Below are positions 48,185 to 59,234 of a stretch of DNA of 64,000 bases, piece after piece. This stretch comes from Hypericum androsaemum. Taxonomy: Eukaryota; Streptophyta; Magnoliopsida; Malpighiales; Hypericaceae. Both the position numbers and the translations under genes were made by a program. The notes beneath the pieces were generated by a model that ran no database searches, was not told the origin of the DNA, and saw nothing but the letters and a program-made list of their open reading frames with translations. The DNA lies in contig OZ023184.1 of assembly GCA_963995505.1 (NCBI GenBank), positions 10,122,308 to 10,186,307 of the forward strand. The letters are read 5' to 3'. Each line of letters opens with the position of its first letter. Position 1 is the first letter of the stretch.

Positions 48185-50389
48185 CTTCTTGCCTTTTCTT
48201 GCCTTTTCTTTCCTTTTGTTATCTTTTCTTGCCATATCTTTCTTTTTCTTGCCTTTTCTTGCCTTTCCTTGCCATTTCTAGCCATCTCTTGCCTTTTCTT
48301 TTCTTTTCTTGCCTTCGCTTGCCTTTTCTTACCATTTCTTGTATTTTCCTTACCTTTTCTTACCTTTTCTTTCCCTTTCTTCCCACTTCTTAACATATCT
48401 TGCCTTTTCTTTTCTTTTCTTGCCTTTTCTTGCCTTTTCCTTGCCTTTTCTTGCTTTTTTTACATTTTCCTTACCTTTTCTTGCCCTATCTTGTCTTATC
48501 TTTCCTTTTCTTGCCTTTTCTTGCATTTTCTAGCCTTATTTTGCCTGTTCTTGACTTATCTTGCCTTATCTTGCCTTTTCTTTCATTTCTTACCTTTTCT
48601 TTCATTTTTTTGCCTTTTCTTTCCTTATTTTGTTTTATTTTGCCTTATTTTGCTTTTCCTTGCTGTATCTTGCCTTTTCTTATTTCTCCTTTAATTTTCT
48701 TGCCTTGTTTTGCCAATTCTTGAATTGTCCTCAGCATTTTCTTTCCTTTTCTTTCCTTTTCTTTCCTTTTCTTACCTTATCTTGTCTTTTCTTGCCTTGT
48801 TTTACCTTTACTTGCCTTTTCCTTACCTTATCTTGCCTTTTCTTGCCATTACTTGCCTTTTCCTTACCTTTTCTTACCTTTTCTTACATTTTCTTGCCTT
48901 TTCTTGCATTTCCTTATCTTTTCTTACCTTTTCTTGTCTTATCTTGCCTTTTCTTAACTTTTCGTGCCTTTTCTTGCCTTATCTAGCCTTCTCTTGCATT
49001 TTCTTTGCCTTTTCTGACCTTTTTCTTGCCTTTTCTTTCTCTATCTTGCCTTTTCTTACCTTATCTTCTATTTTCTTGTCTTTTCTTACCTTATCTTGCC
49101 TTATCTTTCCTGTTCTTACCTTTTCTTGCCTTTTCTTACATTATCTTGCCTTTTCTTGTCTTTTCTTGCCTTTTCCTTACCATTTCTTCCCTTTTCTTCC
49201 CTTATCTTACCTTTTCTTGCCTTATCTTTCCTTATCTTGACTCTACTTGACTTATCTTGCTATTTCTATCATTTTCTTTCCTTATCTTGCCTTTTCTTTC
49301 CTTATCTTGCCTTTTCTTGCCTTATTTTGCCTTTCCTTGCCTTATCTTACCTTTTCTTATCTTTCCTTGAATTTTCTTGCCTAATCTTGCCATTTCTTGT
49401 CTTTCCCTTACCTTATCTTGCTTTTTCTTTCCTTTTCTTACCTTATCTTGCCTTTATCTTACCTTTTCTTACACTTTCTTACCGTTTCTCGCATTTTCCT
49501 TACCTTTCCTTGCCTTATCTTGTCTTATCTTTCTGTTTCTTACCTTACCTTGCCTTTTCTTGCCTTATCTTGCCTTATCTAGCCAAATCTTATTGTTTCT
49601 TGCCTTTCCTTGCCTTATCTTGCCTTTTCTTGCATTATCTTTACTTATCTTTCCTCTTCTTGACTTATCTTCCCTTATCTTACCTCTTCTTGCCTTATCT
49701 TGCCTCTTCTTGCCTTATCTTGCCTTTTCTTGCCTTTTCTTGCCTTTCTTGTCTTTTCTTGCCTTTTCTTGCCTTTTCTTGGCTTGTCTTGCCTTTTCTT
49801 GCCTTTTCTTACCTTATCTTATCTTTTCTTGCCTTTTCTTGCTTTATCTTGCCTTTTCTTGCCTTATCTTGCCTTTTTGGCCTTTTCTTGCCTTTTCTTG
49901 CCTTTTCTTACCTTATCTTGCCCTTTCTTGCCTTTAGTTGCCTTTTCCTTACCTTTTCTTGCCTTTTCTTGGCTTATCTTACCTTTTCTTGCCTTTTCTT
50001 ATCTTTATTTGCCTTTTCTTGCTTTATCTTGCCTTTTCTTGCCTTTTCTTGCCTTTTCTTACCTTATCTTGTCTTATCTTGCCTTTTCTATGTTTATCAT
50101 GCCTTTTCTTATCTTTTCTAACATTTTTCTTAGCTTATCTTGCATTTTCTTGCCTTATCTTGCCTTTTCTTACCTTATCTTGCCTTATTTTGCCTTTTCT
50201 TAACTTTTCTTGCCTTTTCTTACATTATCTTGCCTGTTCTTGCCTTTTCTTATCTTTTCTTGCCTTTTCCTTACCATTTCTTCCCTTTTCTTGTCTTATC
50301 TTGCCTTTTCTTGCCTTTTCTTGCCTTATCTTGCCTTATCTTGCCTTTTCTTGCCTTATCTTTCTTTATCATGACTCCACTTGACTTAT
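48185..50389 (-). repeat. Decanucleotide satellite array, inverted arm (left part)
   Basis: The same decamer read from the other strand: CTTGCCTTTT, with CTTATCTTGC, CTTTCCTTTT and CTTACCTTTT variants. It has its own higher-order markers: TTAATTTTCTTGCCTTGTTT at 48,691 and GACTCTACTTGAC-like words at 49,239 and 50,373. The second of these is interrupted 17 bp later by the second retrotransposon. No gene is visible. Confidence 0.93.
50385..50389. repeat. Target-site duplication, left copy (CTTAT)
   Basis: CTTAT precedes the LTR start TGTCACGACC (50,390) and follows the last LTR base at 58,835. Confidence 0.93.
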
Positions 50390-52171
50390 TGTCACGACCC
50401 GCTCTCAGGTCGGTGACCGGCGCTAGACTCCACGACAAACATCTACAAATGTGCAATCTAGCAAGCCTCACACAAATTCATCAATACTCACATCAAACAA
50501 ACCTGAGAAAGATACAACACATGCAAAGATGGTACACAACCATCAACAAAAATCTGAAAAAAAAATCCATCTCCAAATGACAAATCCAATATCGGACATA
50601 AACCAGGATCTAACCACTACGGAGCATCTATACAGATGTACAAGGAAGCACAAGTCTGGGGACCTCAAAGTGTGGCCCTCGAACGAAGAAGATGGGCTCG
50701 AAATACAGACTCCAGAATCAACTCTACTACGGCACCTCGGAACCTGAGATAGATTAGTAGGGGGTAAGTGTTTGGGAACACTTAGTAAGAAGATAGAACA
50801 TAACACATTAGTTATGTCTTAGATATACGTGCCACAGAACTCAACCATGTTCGACGTAACTGAACTTGAAATGCATGATGACCAAATGATGCACAAATTA
50901 CCGAAAACATAAATATAAACACACAGACACATAGAGCCATGAACAGGATTTGGTTCTGAATTCCTAAACCAAATCGCTGCCAACGCTTCAGAACAATGGA
51001 TAACGATATAATCACAACACATCGTCTAAACAAGCATCAAACATGTCCAAATATCTCAATCTCTTTCAATCCTTACTTTCTTGACAAATATACCAGACAT
51101 GTATAATCTGTTTAGAGTCTACTCATGGTCATAAATGTCATCCAACAATCTGTTTTAGCAATCACAACACAAACCAAACATAAGAGAAGCTCAACCACTT
51201 CATCTTCAACAATTATCACATATAACTCAATCTCAGATCATAACCACTTCAAATAACACTTTACATGACTTCACCTGTATGTCCTTGATATCTCAGAAGT
51301 CCGAACTTCAACCAAGTCTTGAACAAGATTTCTTCATCCAAACAAGGCATATAATATATGGTTAGAAAGATAATAGAGTCCTCTATAATCTGTCAAAATT
51401 TTATGTCCCAATTCGAAGCCTAAGTATGCTTACCAATCACGTTTTCCTCAACAATCTCAGCTATGTGCTTCTTCAACGACAGTCTGATTCATAACGAATT
51501 TTCCGTCGATTCCCTGATCCAAATTCCACATATGATATACCAAAAGAAAGGCATTGAAGTCCCCTACAACTCTCTTCGAATGTTCAAAGTCTAAATCTTA
51601 ACAGAAGTAGGCTTACTGCTTGATTCTTTATTGAGCAGCTTATTTCTTCCTCTTTCAGCCTTCTCTCTTCTTTCTCTTAAATTTTCATTTTATGACCAAG
51701 GAGATAAGTGTTCTGCCTCTTCAGAAAAGCCTCTGAGATATATGAAGAGGTGGGTGAGGTCCAATAGCAATCAACTCACCTCTTCCTTTAATTCTAAGAA
51801 GCAAACAAAGAAACTGGGGTCCAATCAGATTCATTCACAAGCAAGCAGCTCAAATATGGCGGCCTTCCTCTGGTTTTTATCCAATTTGATAGTCAACTTA
51901 TTTGTTCCTCTATGTTTCTAATTTTGGGATCAAGTTCATTTGTACTATTTAAAGCAATATTGAGAATGTTATGCCTAATTTACTAAGCAAAGGTCAATCT
52001 GTCTAAATCTGTCCAAGTAGCTTCTCAAGGAAATAAATTCACTAAGGATTGTTGTGGTTGAAATGGGATCATAAGGACACCAATTGATATCATTGAACAC
52101 TTCAAATCACATATCTCATGTAACCATCTAGATGCGATGCATTTCGACTAACCATTTTTCCGAATGTCACA
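50390..52171 (-). repeat. 3' LTR of the Tekay-like element (shortened)
   Basis: Matches the right LTR but lacks two blocks of it: 572 bp net at the point 50,948-50,954 and 83 bp after 51,298. Ends are TGTGACATTC and GGTCGTGACA in element orientation. It holds plus-strand frames such as 51,631-51,921, also present in the other LTR, which look like chance antisense frames. Confidence 0.93.
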
Positions 52172-52172
52172 A

Positions 52173-52184
52173 TTCTCCCCCCTT
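52173..52184 (-). other. Polypurine tract of the Tekay-like element
   Basis: The minus strand reads AAGGGGGGAGAA, two bases from the 3' LTR. Primer for plus-strand synthesis. Confidence 0.88.
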
Positions 52185-52205
52185 ATAAAAATTCGGTCCC
52201 CGAAT

Positions 52206-54578
52206 TTACTTGTAACTAAGTTCCCAACTACCTCCAAAATCAATCACACACGATCGCATCATATCCTCGAGAATTTGTATTGTCCGCTCAGACTGTCCAT
52301 CTATCTGAGGATGAAAAGCTGTGCTCAAATCCAAACGAGTACCCATGGCATCTTGAAATTTCTTCCAAAACCGAGATGTGAAATGTGTCCCTCGATCGGA
52401 GACTATTGAGACAGGAACTCCGTGCAATCGAACAATATGATCAATGAACAACTGAGCAAACTCAGCAGCATCATACGTACTCTTGATCGGTAGGAAGTGT
52501 GCTGACTTTGTCAATCTATCCACGATAACCCAAACTGAATCAAATCCTCGTGGTGAAGTCGGAAGGCCTACTAATAAATCCATCGTAATTCGTTCCCATT
52601 TCCATTCCGGAATATCCAGTGGTTGCAACAAACCCGAAGGTCTTTGGTGCTCAGCCTTCACCTGTTGACACGTTAAACATCTAGCAACGAAATCCCCAAT
52701 GTCCTTTTTCATACCATTCCACCAATAATGAATCTTTATATCATTGTACATCTTGGTAGAACCTGGATGCATGCTATAAACAGTCTTGTGTGCCTGAGCC
52801 ATAATGTCTTTCCTTATGTCTCTTACATCAGGTACGACCAACTGAGTACCGTAGTATAAAACACCATTTGAACTGAGATGGAATTTAGGCAATTTACCTT
52901 CTTCAACTCTTTCAATCATCTTCATCAACTCAGGATCATCTCTCTGAAGTTCTACAATCCGACCACGTATAGTTGGTTGCAGATGTAACTCACCTAACAT
53001 CATAGGCTGATTTCCATCAAGCACTGTTGTCAACTCTAAGCCTTGGTCGACTATCTCATGTATACTTGAAATCAAAGGCCTTCGCGTCACTGACATATGT
53101 GCCAAACTACCTGCTGACTTCTGACTCAAAGCATCGGCCACAACGTTAGCTTTACCTGGATGATAGTTAATAGTACAATCGTAATCCTTCAAAAATTCCA
53201 TCCATCTACTCTGCCTCATATTCAGATCCCTCTGATCAAAAATGTATTTCAAACTCTTGTGGTCAGTAAATATGTCAAACTTCTCACCATATAGGTAATG
53301 TCTCCAAATTTTTAGTGCAAACACAACTGCACCCATTTCCAAGTCATGTACTGGATAATTATGCTCATGTTTCTTCTGTTGTCTAGAGGCATACGCAATC
53401 ACATTCCTTTCCTGCATCAATACACATCCCAAGCCAATCCTAGAAGCATCACAATACACCGAATACTTTCCAGTTGCAGACGGTAATGCCAAAATCGGAG
53501 CATTAGTCAATAAGTATTTCAACTCCTGAAAACTTCTCTCACAATCTTCTGTCCATTCGTACTTCACATTCTTTTGAGTTAATCGTGTTAATGGAACGGC
53601 CAAAGTGGAAAAGCCTTTTACAAAATGTCCGTAATATCCAGCCAAACCAAGAAAACTTCGTACCTCTGTAACATTGGTAGGAGTTGGCCAATTCACCACA
53701 GCTTCTATCTTCTTTGGATCAACTGACACTCCATCCTTAGAAATAATATGCCCTAGGAATGCCACACTTTGTAACCAAAATTCACACTTGGAAAGTTTGG
53801 CATACAACTCATTATCCAACAATGTCTTCAAAACCAAGCGAAGATGTCTCTCATGTTCTTCCTCAGTCCGTGAATAAATCAATATGTCATCAATAAAGAC
53901 CACTACAAACTGATCCAAGAATGGTTTAAACACCCGATTCATCAAGCCCATAAAGAAAGCAGGAGCATTCGTAAGACCAAATGGCATAACCAAGAATTCA
54001 TAATGCCCAAACTGAGTTCTGAAAGCTGTCTTGGTCACATCTTCCTTTCGAATCCTCAACTGATGATACCCCGACCTTAAGTCAATCTTTGAAAACCACT
54101 TGGCATCTCGCAACTGATCAAACAAATCATCGATACGTGGAAGAGGATACTGGTTGCAGATCGTTACCTTATTGAGTTGCCGATAATTAACACAGAGTCT
54201 CAAACTTCCATCCTTCTTCCGAACAAACAACATAGGAGCACCCCATGGTGAAACACTAGGCCGAATATATTCCTTATCCAACAAATCCTGCAATTGAATC
54301 TTCAACTCTTTTAACTCAGCAGGTGCCATACGATATGGTGGTATCGAAATCGGCTCTGTTCCTGGCATCAACTCAATACAAAACTCAATCTCTCTCTCTG
54401 GTGGTAAACCCGATAACTCATCTGGAAAAACATCAGAAAATTCTTCCACAACGGGAATATCATCAACAGTTACCTTTTCCATATTAGCCTCTTTAACAAT
54501 AGCAAGGTAACTTACACAACCCCTTTGTAACAATCTCAAAGCCTTCAAACATGAAATAAGCCTCGGTGGAGTCAACAT
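52206..54578 (-). CDS. Pol: RT, RNase H and integrase core, C-terminally truncated (Tekay-like)
   Basis: An uninterrupted frame of 790 codons. [22 protein letters not shown] (about 51-70), [32 protein letters not shown] (119-137), the FIDD catalytic box (228-231). RNase H acids at about D377, E414, D439 and D482. Integrase zinc ligands H597, H604, C634, C637; catalytic D667 (TMDLLVGLP), D728 (SDRG) and E764 (GQSER), with the canonical 35-residue spacing. The frame ends at [10 protein letters not shown], where related proteins go on for some 250 residues including the GPF/Y module and chromodomain. The deletion joins the core almost directly to the polypurine tract. The Met at 54,578 is not the true start: pol continues upstream in another frame after a 1-base slip near 54,590. 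All catalytic residues remain; targeting by a chromodomain is not possible. Confidence 0.88.
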   Translation of the reverse strand: MLTPPRLISCLKALRLLQRGCVSYLAIVKEANMEKVTVDDIPVVEEFSDVFPDELSGLPPEREIEFCIELMPGTEPISIPPYRMAPAELKELKIQLQDLLDKEYIRPSVSPWGAPMLFVRKKDGSLRLCVNYRQLNKVTICNQYPLPRIDDLFDQLRDAKWFSKIDLRSGYHQLRIRKEDVTKTAFRTQFGHYEFLVMPFGLTNAPAFFMGLMNRVFKPFLDQFVVVFIDDILIYSRTEEEHERHLRLVLKTLLDNELYAKLSKCEFWLQSVAFLGHIISKDGVSVDPKKIEAVVNWPTPTNVTEVRSFLGLAGYYGHFVKGFSTLAVPLTRLTQKNVKYEWTEDCERSFQELKYLLTNAPILALPSATGKYSVYCDASRIGLGCVLMQERNVIAYASRQQKKHEHNYPVHDLEMGAVVFALKIWRHYLYGEKFDIFTDHKSLKYIFDQRDLNMRQSRWMEFLKDYDCTINYHPGKANVVADALSQKSAGSLAHMSVTRRPLISSIHEIVDQGLELTTVLDGNQPMMLGELHLQPTIRGRIVELQRDDPELMKMIERVEEGKLPKFHLSSNGVLYYGTQLVVPDVRDIRKDIMAQAHKTVYSMHPGSTKMYNDIKIHYWWNGMKKDIGDFVARCLTCQQVKAEHQRPSGLLQPLDIPEWKWERITMDLLVGLPTSPRGFDSVWVIVDRLTKSAHFLPIKSTYDAAEFAQLFIDHIVRLHGVPVSIVSDRGTHFTSRFWKKFQDAMGTRLDLSTAFHPQIDGQSERTIQILEDMMRSCVIDFGGSWELSYK

Positions 54579-55018
54579 CCCATCACCCCGAAACTTTCTG
54601 GTTCACCCTCAGGCTTGAACTTCACAATCTTATTAAAGCAATCCACCGTAGCATGATAGCACGATAACCAGTCCATCCCCAAAATCACATCAAAATCATC
54701 CATATCTAACACATGTAGGTCAGTCAACATCTCATGACCATCCACAACTATCACACACGATGTAAGAACTAAATGCACATGAATGATATGACCTGAAGGA
54801 GTACAAACATCTAACGGCTCCCTCAATGACACAAGTGGACTATCAGAGGATCTAGCAAACTGGGGTGACAAAAACGAATGTGTCGTCCTTGAATCAAATA
54901 AGACTTGAGCATTAGACAAGCCTATAGGGAGTATACCTGAAACCACATTATTAGACGCCGTAGCATCTTTCCTGGTGAGAGCATATACACGAGCAGGACC
55001 ACCTTCACTCTGATCCAT
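54572..55018 (-). pseudogene. Aspartic protease region (Tekay-like)
   Basis: A 148-codon frame between gag and RT. The active-site segment reads VLFDSRTTHSFLS (about 39-51); the usual family form is D-S/T-G, so the Gly appears replaced by Arg, which would be expected to kill activity. The C-terminal DFDVILGMDWLSCYHATVDC segment (about 108-127) is the second conserved block. The frame ends at a stop created by a 1-base shift, which puts RT in the overlapping frame (54,578). Upstream, TGA at 55,031-55,033 separates it from Gag in the same frame. Confidence 0.85.
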
Positions 55019-55093
55019 CGGCTCCTTTCCTCAAAGAACCGAAGTCTCTCCCTCATGGCTCTGACTAACTGGACTCCTAAATTGTTCTTGAGG

Positions 55094-56269
55094 TCATCCC
55101 GATAAGCTAGTAAGCTGCGCATATTCTCTTGCCTTAGCCACACGACAATCCTTAAGATGATGTCCAAACTTACCGCATCCAAAACAAGCTCTCGATTGTC
55201 TGTAGCAAGGTCTTCCAGGATGTTGCTTCCCGCAACTAGAACAATTCACTGGGCCTCCGGATTGGCCTCGACCTCCTGCTTGACCGCGAGGGCCATTTCC
55301 TCTCCCAAATCCTCTACCAATTCTTCCAAATGCTCCTCCACCTCTCGAGAAATTAGGTTGAAAGTTTGGCCTTTGCTGCTGTTGTCCGAAACTCTGGTTT
55401 GAACCATACTGCGGTGGCCTATCAAATCGCTGCACCTTAGCTTGCTTCTGCGCTGTAAGCCGCTCATTATCACGCATCTCCAATGTCCTCGCACAATCCA
55501 CAGCCGCTGAATAAGATTGGAATCCACGTGGGTACATCACTTTAAACATCGCATCATCGAGTCCTCGAACAAATCTCTTCACCTTCTTCTCCTCAGTAGG
55601 AATCAGATGCTTTACATAGCGAGAAAGATAATCAAACCTCTGTTCATACGCCATCACCGTCATCTCTGGCATCTTCAACAATCTTTCAAACTCGAACGCA
55701 CGAGCATCTCTCAGACTTTCAGGCAGGAAACGATCCAACAGTGAATCGCGAAACTGATCCCAAGTCCATCTAGTTGATTCCATAGTTTGTAACCACACTC
55801 CCGCCTCACCTGTCAATTTAAATGTTGCTAGTTCCACCATTCTTTTACTATCACAATTCAGAATATTCCACCTCTTTTCCATCTCATCAAGGAATAACTG
55901 AGGATCATCTCGCACACCAAAGAATGTGGGTGGGTCTAGCCTCAGAAACTCTGCCAATGTATCATCTCTAGGTGTCATGGCGGCTTTCTTCTCCACCTGA
56001 CTTTGTTGAGTAGCGAGAAACTTCTCCATCGCCATCATCACTCTGTTTACAGCATCACCACTCCGCTTTCTACGTCCAGAAGTGCCACTAACTGGTTGAC
56101 CTATCTCAGCTGGCGTGGCAGTAGCGGTAGTAGTATGCTCAACTGGATGTGTAGGCTCTAATATAGCATCATCTCTAGCTCTATCAGAGCTCTCACCATG
56201 CTCCCTCATCGTAGCGTTAGAACCTTTACGTGTCACAGGCATATCCTCCCTACTAGAACAAGTCAACAT
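55094..56269 (-). pseudogene. Gag with two zinc knuckles (Tekay-like)
   Basis: A 391-codon frame ending at TGA. The same frame goes on to the protease after this stop and a second one at 55,031-55,033, so both are probably nonsense mutations of a Gag-Pol fusion. The likely start is the second Met (MPVTRKGSN, about 56,242). The Gag domain spans about 115-265: FLRLDPPTFFGVRDDPQLFL, AGVWLQTMESTRWTWDQFRD, EFERLLKMPEMTVMAYEQRF and RFVRGLDDAMF. A Gln/Arg/Gly-rich linker (about 300-350) with FGRG and GGRGQSGG repeats follows, then CSSCGKQHPGRPC (variant knuckle, CX2CX3HX4C) and CFGCGKFGHHLKDC (canonical CX2CX4HX4C). It forms the particle and packages RNA. Confidence 0.87.
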
Positions 56270-56382
56270 TTAAGATGCCGAATAAAAAGATTATCCAACA
56301 GAGGACAAAGACACGACAAATCCTATGCTCCGTAGGGTACAAACAAAACACATTCAATGACAAACCAAACAAACACAATCAA
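56270..56382 (-). other. Leader of the Tekay-like element
   Basis: A short stretch between the primer site and the gag start. No recognisable signal beyond its position. Confidence 0.6.
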
Positions 56383-56394
56383 GCTCTGATACCA
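56383..56394 (-). other. Primer-binding site for initiator-Met tRNA (Tekay-like)
   Basis: TGGTATCAGAGC on the minus strand, four bases from the 5' LTR end. Same primer class as the first element. Confidence 0.95.
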
Positions 56395-56957
56395 ACTTTG
56401 TCACGACCCGCTCTCAGGTCGGTGACCGGCGCTAGACTCCACGACAAACATCTACAAATGTGCAATCTAGCAAGCCTCACACAAATTCATCAATACTCAC
56501 ATCAAACAAACCTGAGAAAGATACAACACATGCAAAGATGGTACACAACCATCAACGAAAATCCGAAAAAAAAAATCCATCTCCAAATGACAAATCCAAA
56601 ATCGGACATAAACCAGGATTTAACCACTATGGAGCATCCATACAGATGTACAAGGAAGCACAAGTCTGGAGACCTCAAAGTGTGGCCCTCGAACGAAGAA
56701 GATGGGCTTGAAATACAGACTCCAGAATGAACGCTACTATGGCACCTCGGAACCTGAGATAGATTAGTAGGGGGTAAGTGTTTGGGAACACTTAGTAAGA
56801 AGATAGAACATAACATATTAGTTATGTCTGAGATATACGTGCCACAGAACTCAACCATGTTCGACGTAACTGAACTTGAAATGCATGATGACCAAATGAT
56901 GCACAAATTACCGAAAACATAAATATAAACACACAGACACATAGAGCCATGAACAGG

Positions 56958-57536
56958 TTTTGAAAAGCCCCTTCCTCTGACTGCCAAGGGATATCCAAAT
57001 GGCCAAACGAATCTCCGTCCACACAAACACAAAGCTAGCTTACATACGTAAACTAGTGATATCCCCAAACTATGAGCTCAAAGACTAACATCCCCGGTTA
57101 GTACGGGAAAACCTGTTCATCTCTCTCACAAAACACATATCTTAACAAACATATGACCCAATGGTCCAGAATCATATCCCTCACACATATGCCAAATGTA
57201 CCAAATCAGCCCGAGCTAGCAATCTAGCCGGCCATTCATAAATCTCAAATTCATCACAAACTGATCACAATATACCAAACGTATCACATATGCACAATCT
57301 CATCTCATAACCAACAACATATGCATGAGACGCACATCAATCAAGATCTGAAACATGCATATAACAAACACAACCAACATATCATGGTCTATCCGCTTAC
57401 ACAACGAAAATCCACCGATCACACTGATTTCTGAATCCAATGCCTTTCACTCAAAGCTTTTGAAATGATTCTCCTTCACCCCCACACCTTGCAGATGTTC
57501 TGTTCATAATCCCAAATCACAATAATGAGGTTAACC
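56958..57536 (-). other. LTR block missing from the 3' LTR (572 bp net)
   Basis: Between the shared words GAACAGG and TCTGAATTCC the right LTR has 579 bp and the left has 7 unrelated bases (ATTTGGT). No terminal repeats or TSD mark it as an insertion, so deletion from the left LTR with filler bases is the simpler reading. Confidence 0.75.
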
Positions 57537-57880
57537 TCTGAATTCCTAAACCAAATCACTGCCAACGCTTCAGAACAATGGATAACGACATAATCATAAC
57601 ACATCGTCTAAACAAGCATCAAACATGTCCAAATATCTCAATCTCTTTCAATCCTTACTTTCTTGACAAATATACGACACATGTATAATCTGTTTAGAGT
57701 TTACTCATGGTCATAAATGTCATCCAACAATCTGTTTTAGCAATCACAACACAAACCAAACACAAGAGAAGCTCAACCACTTCATCTTCAACAATTATCA
57801 CATATAACTCAATCTCAGATCATAACTACTTCAAATAACACTTTACATGACTTCACCTGTATGTCCTTGATATCTCAGAA

Positions 57881-57963
57881 TCCACATATTCACTGAAATT
57901 TCTAAACAAACCACTTACCAAGTCTCTATTCTTGACCCCCTTCAATCTGAACACAGCAGACAA
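57881..57963 (-). other. LTR block missing from the 3' LTR (83 bp)
   Basis: Between CTCAGAA and GTCCGAACTTC. There is very short homology (one or two bases) at the edges, as in end-joining deletions. Confidence 0.75.
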
Positions 57964-58835
57964 GTCCGAACTTCAACCAAGTCTTGAACAAGATTTCTTC
58001 ATCCAAACAAGGAATATGATATACGGTTAGAAAGCTTATAGAGTCCTCTGTAATCTGTCAAAATTTCATGTCCCAATTCGAAGCCTAAGTATGCTTACCG
58101 ATCACGTTTTCCTCAACAACCTCAGCTGTGTGCTTCTTCAACGACAGTCTGATTCAAAACGAATTTCCCGTCGATTCCCTGATCCAAATTCCACATATAT
58201 ATACCAAAAGAAAGGTATTGAAGTCCCCTACAACTCTCTTCAAAGGTTCAAAGTCTAAATCTGAACGGAAGTAGGCTTACCGCTTGATTCTTTATTGAGC
58301 AGCTTGTTTCTTCCTCTTTCAGCCTTCTCTCTTCTTTCTCTTAAATTTTCGTTCTATGACCAAGGAGAAAAGTGTTCTGCCTCTTCAGAAAAGCCTCTGA
58401 GATATATGAAGAGGTGGGTGAGGTCCAATAGCAATCAACTCACCTCTTCCTTTAATTCTAAGAAGCAAACAAAGAAACTGGGGTCCAATCAGATTCATTC
58501 ACAAGCAAGCAGCTCAAATATGGCGGCCTTCCTCTAGTTTTTATCCAATTTGATAGTCCACTTATTTGTTCCTCTATGTTTCTAGTTTCTGTATCAAGTT
58601 CATTTGTACTATTTGAAGCAATATTGAGAATGTTATGCCCAATTTACTAAGCAAAGGTCAATTTGTCCAAATCTGTCCAAGTAGCTTCTCAAGGAAATAA
58701 ATTCACTAAGAATTGTTGTGGTTGAAATGGGATCATAAGGACACCAATTGATATCATTGAACACTTCAAATCACACATCTCATGTAACCATCTCGATGCG
58801 ATGCATTCTAACCAACCATTTTTCCGAATGTCACA

Positions 58836-58840
58836 CTTAT
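58836..58840. repeat. Target-site duplication, right copy (CTTAT)
   Basis: Matches 50,385-50,389. It continues CTTGCCATTTC, exactly as in the uninterrupted copies at 49.26 and 60.74 kb. Confidence 0.93.
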
Positions 58841-59234
58841 CTTGCCATTTCTTTCCTTATCTTGCCTTTTCTTGCCTTATCTTGCCTTTTCTTTCCATAT
58901 ATTGCATTTTCTTCCCACTTCTTACCATATCTTGCCTTTTCTTTTCTTTTCTTGCCTTTTCCTTGCCTTTTCTTCCCTTTTCTTGCCTTTTTTTACATTT
59001 TCCTTGCCTTTTCTTGCCTTATCTTGTCTTATCTTTTCTTTTCTTGCCTTTTCTTACATTTTCTTGCCTTATTTTGCCTCTTCTTAAATTATCTTGCCTT
59101 TTCTTGCATTTTCTTTCCATTTCTTACCTTTTCTTGCATTTTTTTGCCTTTTCTTTCCTTATTTTGTTTTGTTTTGCCTTATTTTGCCTTTTCTTGCCGT
59201 ATCTTGCCTTTTCTTTCCTTTTCTTATCTCTCCT

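Larger units (their letters stand above)
50390..58835 (-). mobile_element. Tekay/Del-like Ty3/gypsy chromovirus lacking its integrase C-terminus
   Basis: An 8,446-bp minus-strand LTR retrotransposon with TSD CTTAT, LTRs of 1,782 (3', left) and 2,437 bp (5', right), a tRNA-iMet primer site and a polypurine tract. Gag (two zinc knuckles), protease, RT, RNase H and the catalytic core of integrase are present in order. Protein style and the long LTRs fit the Tekay (Del) clade of chromoviruses; this is a family-trait judgement. The pol frame ends in the integrase core only about 35 bp from the LTR, so the GPF/Y module and chromodomain are missing. Two stops and a frameshift further damage the gag-protease-RT reading. 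LTR divergence in the first 560 bp is about 14 substitutions (about 2.5%) by eye. Confidence 0.9.
56399..58835 (-). repeat. 5' LTR of the Tekay-like element (long form)
   Basis: 2,437 bp, the likely full-length LTR. It contains two blocks absent from the 3' LTR (56,958-57,536 and 57,881-57,963). Long LTRs above 2 kb are usual in the Tekay clade. I could not pick a core promoter with confidence. Confidence 0.92.

Noticed and set aside
48097..48393. Frame crossing the strand switch, joining a Lys-rich to a Leu/Phe-rich half
   Set aside because: Purely the result of the array changing strand; neither half is a gene.
51631..51921. 96-codon plus-strand frame in the 3' LTR, with a shorter copy at 58,295-58,537
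   Set aside because: Present in both LTRs only because they are copies. The second is cut short by a stop, there is no recognisable domain, and the direction is antisense to the element.
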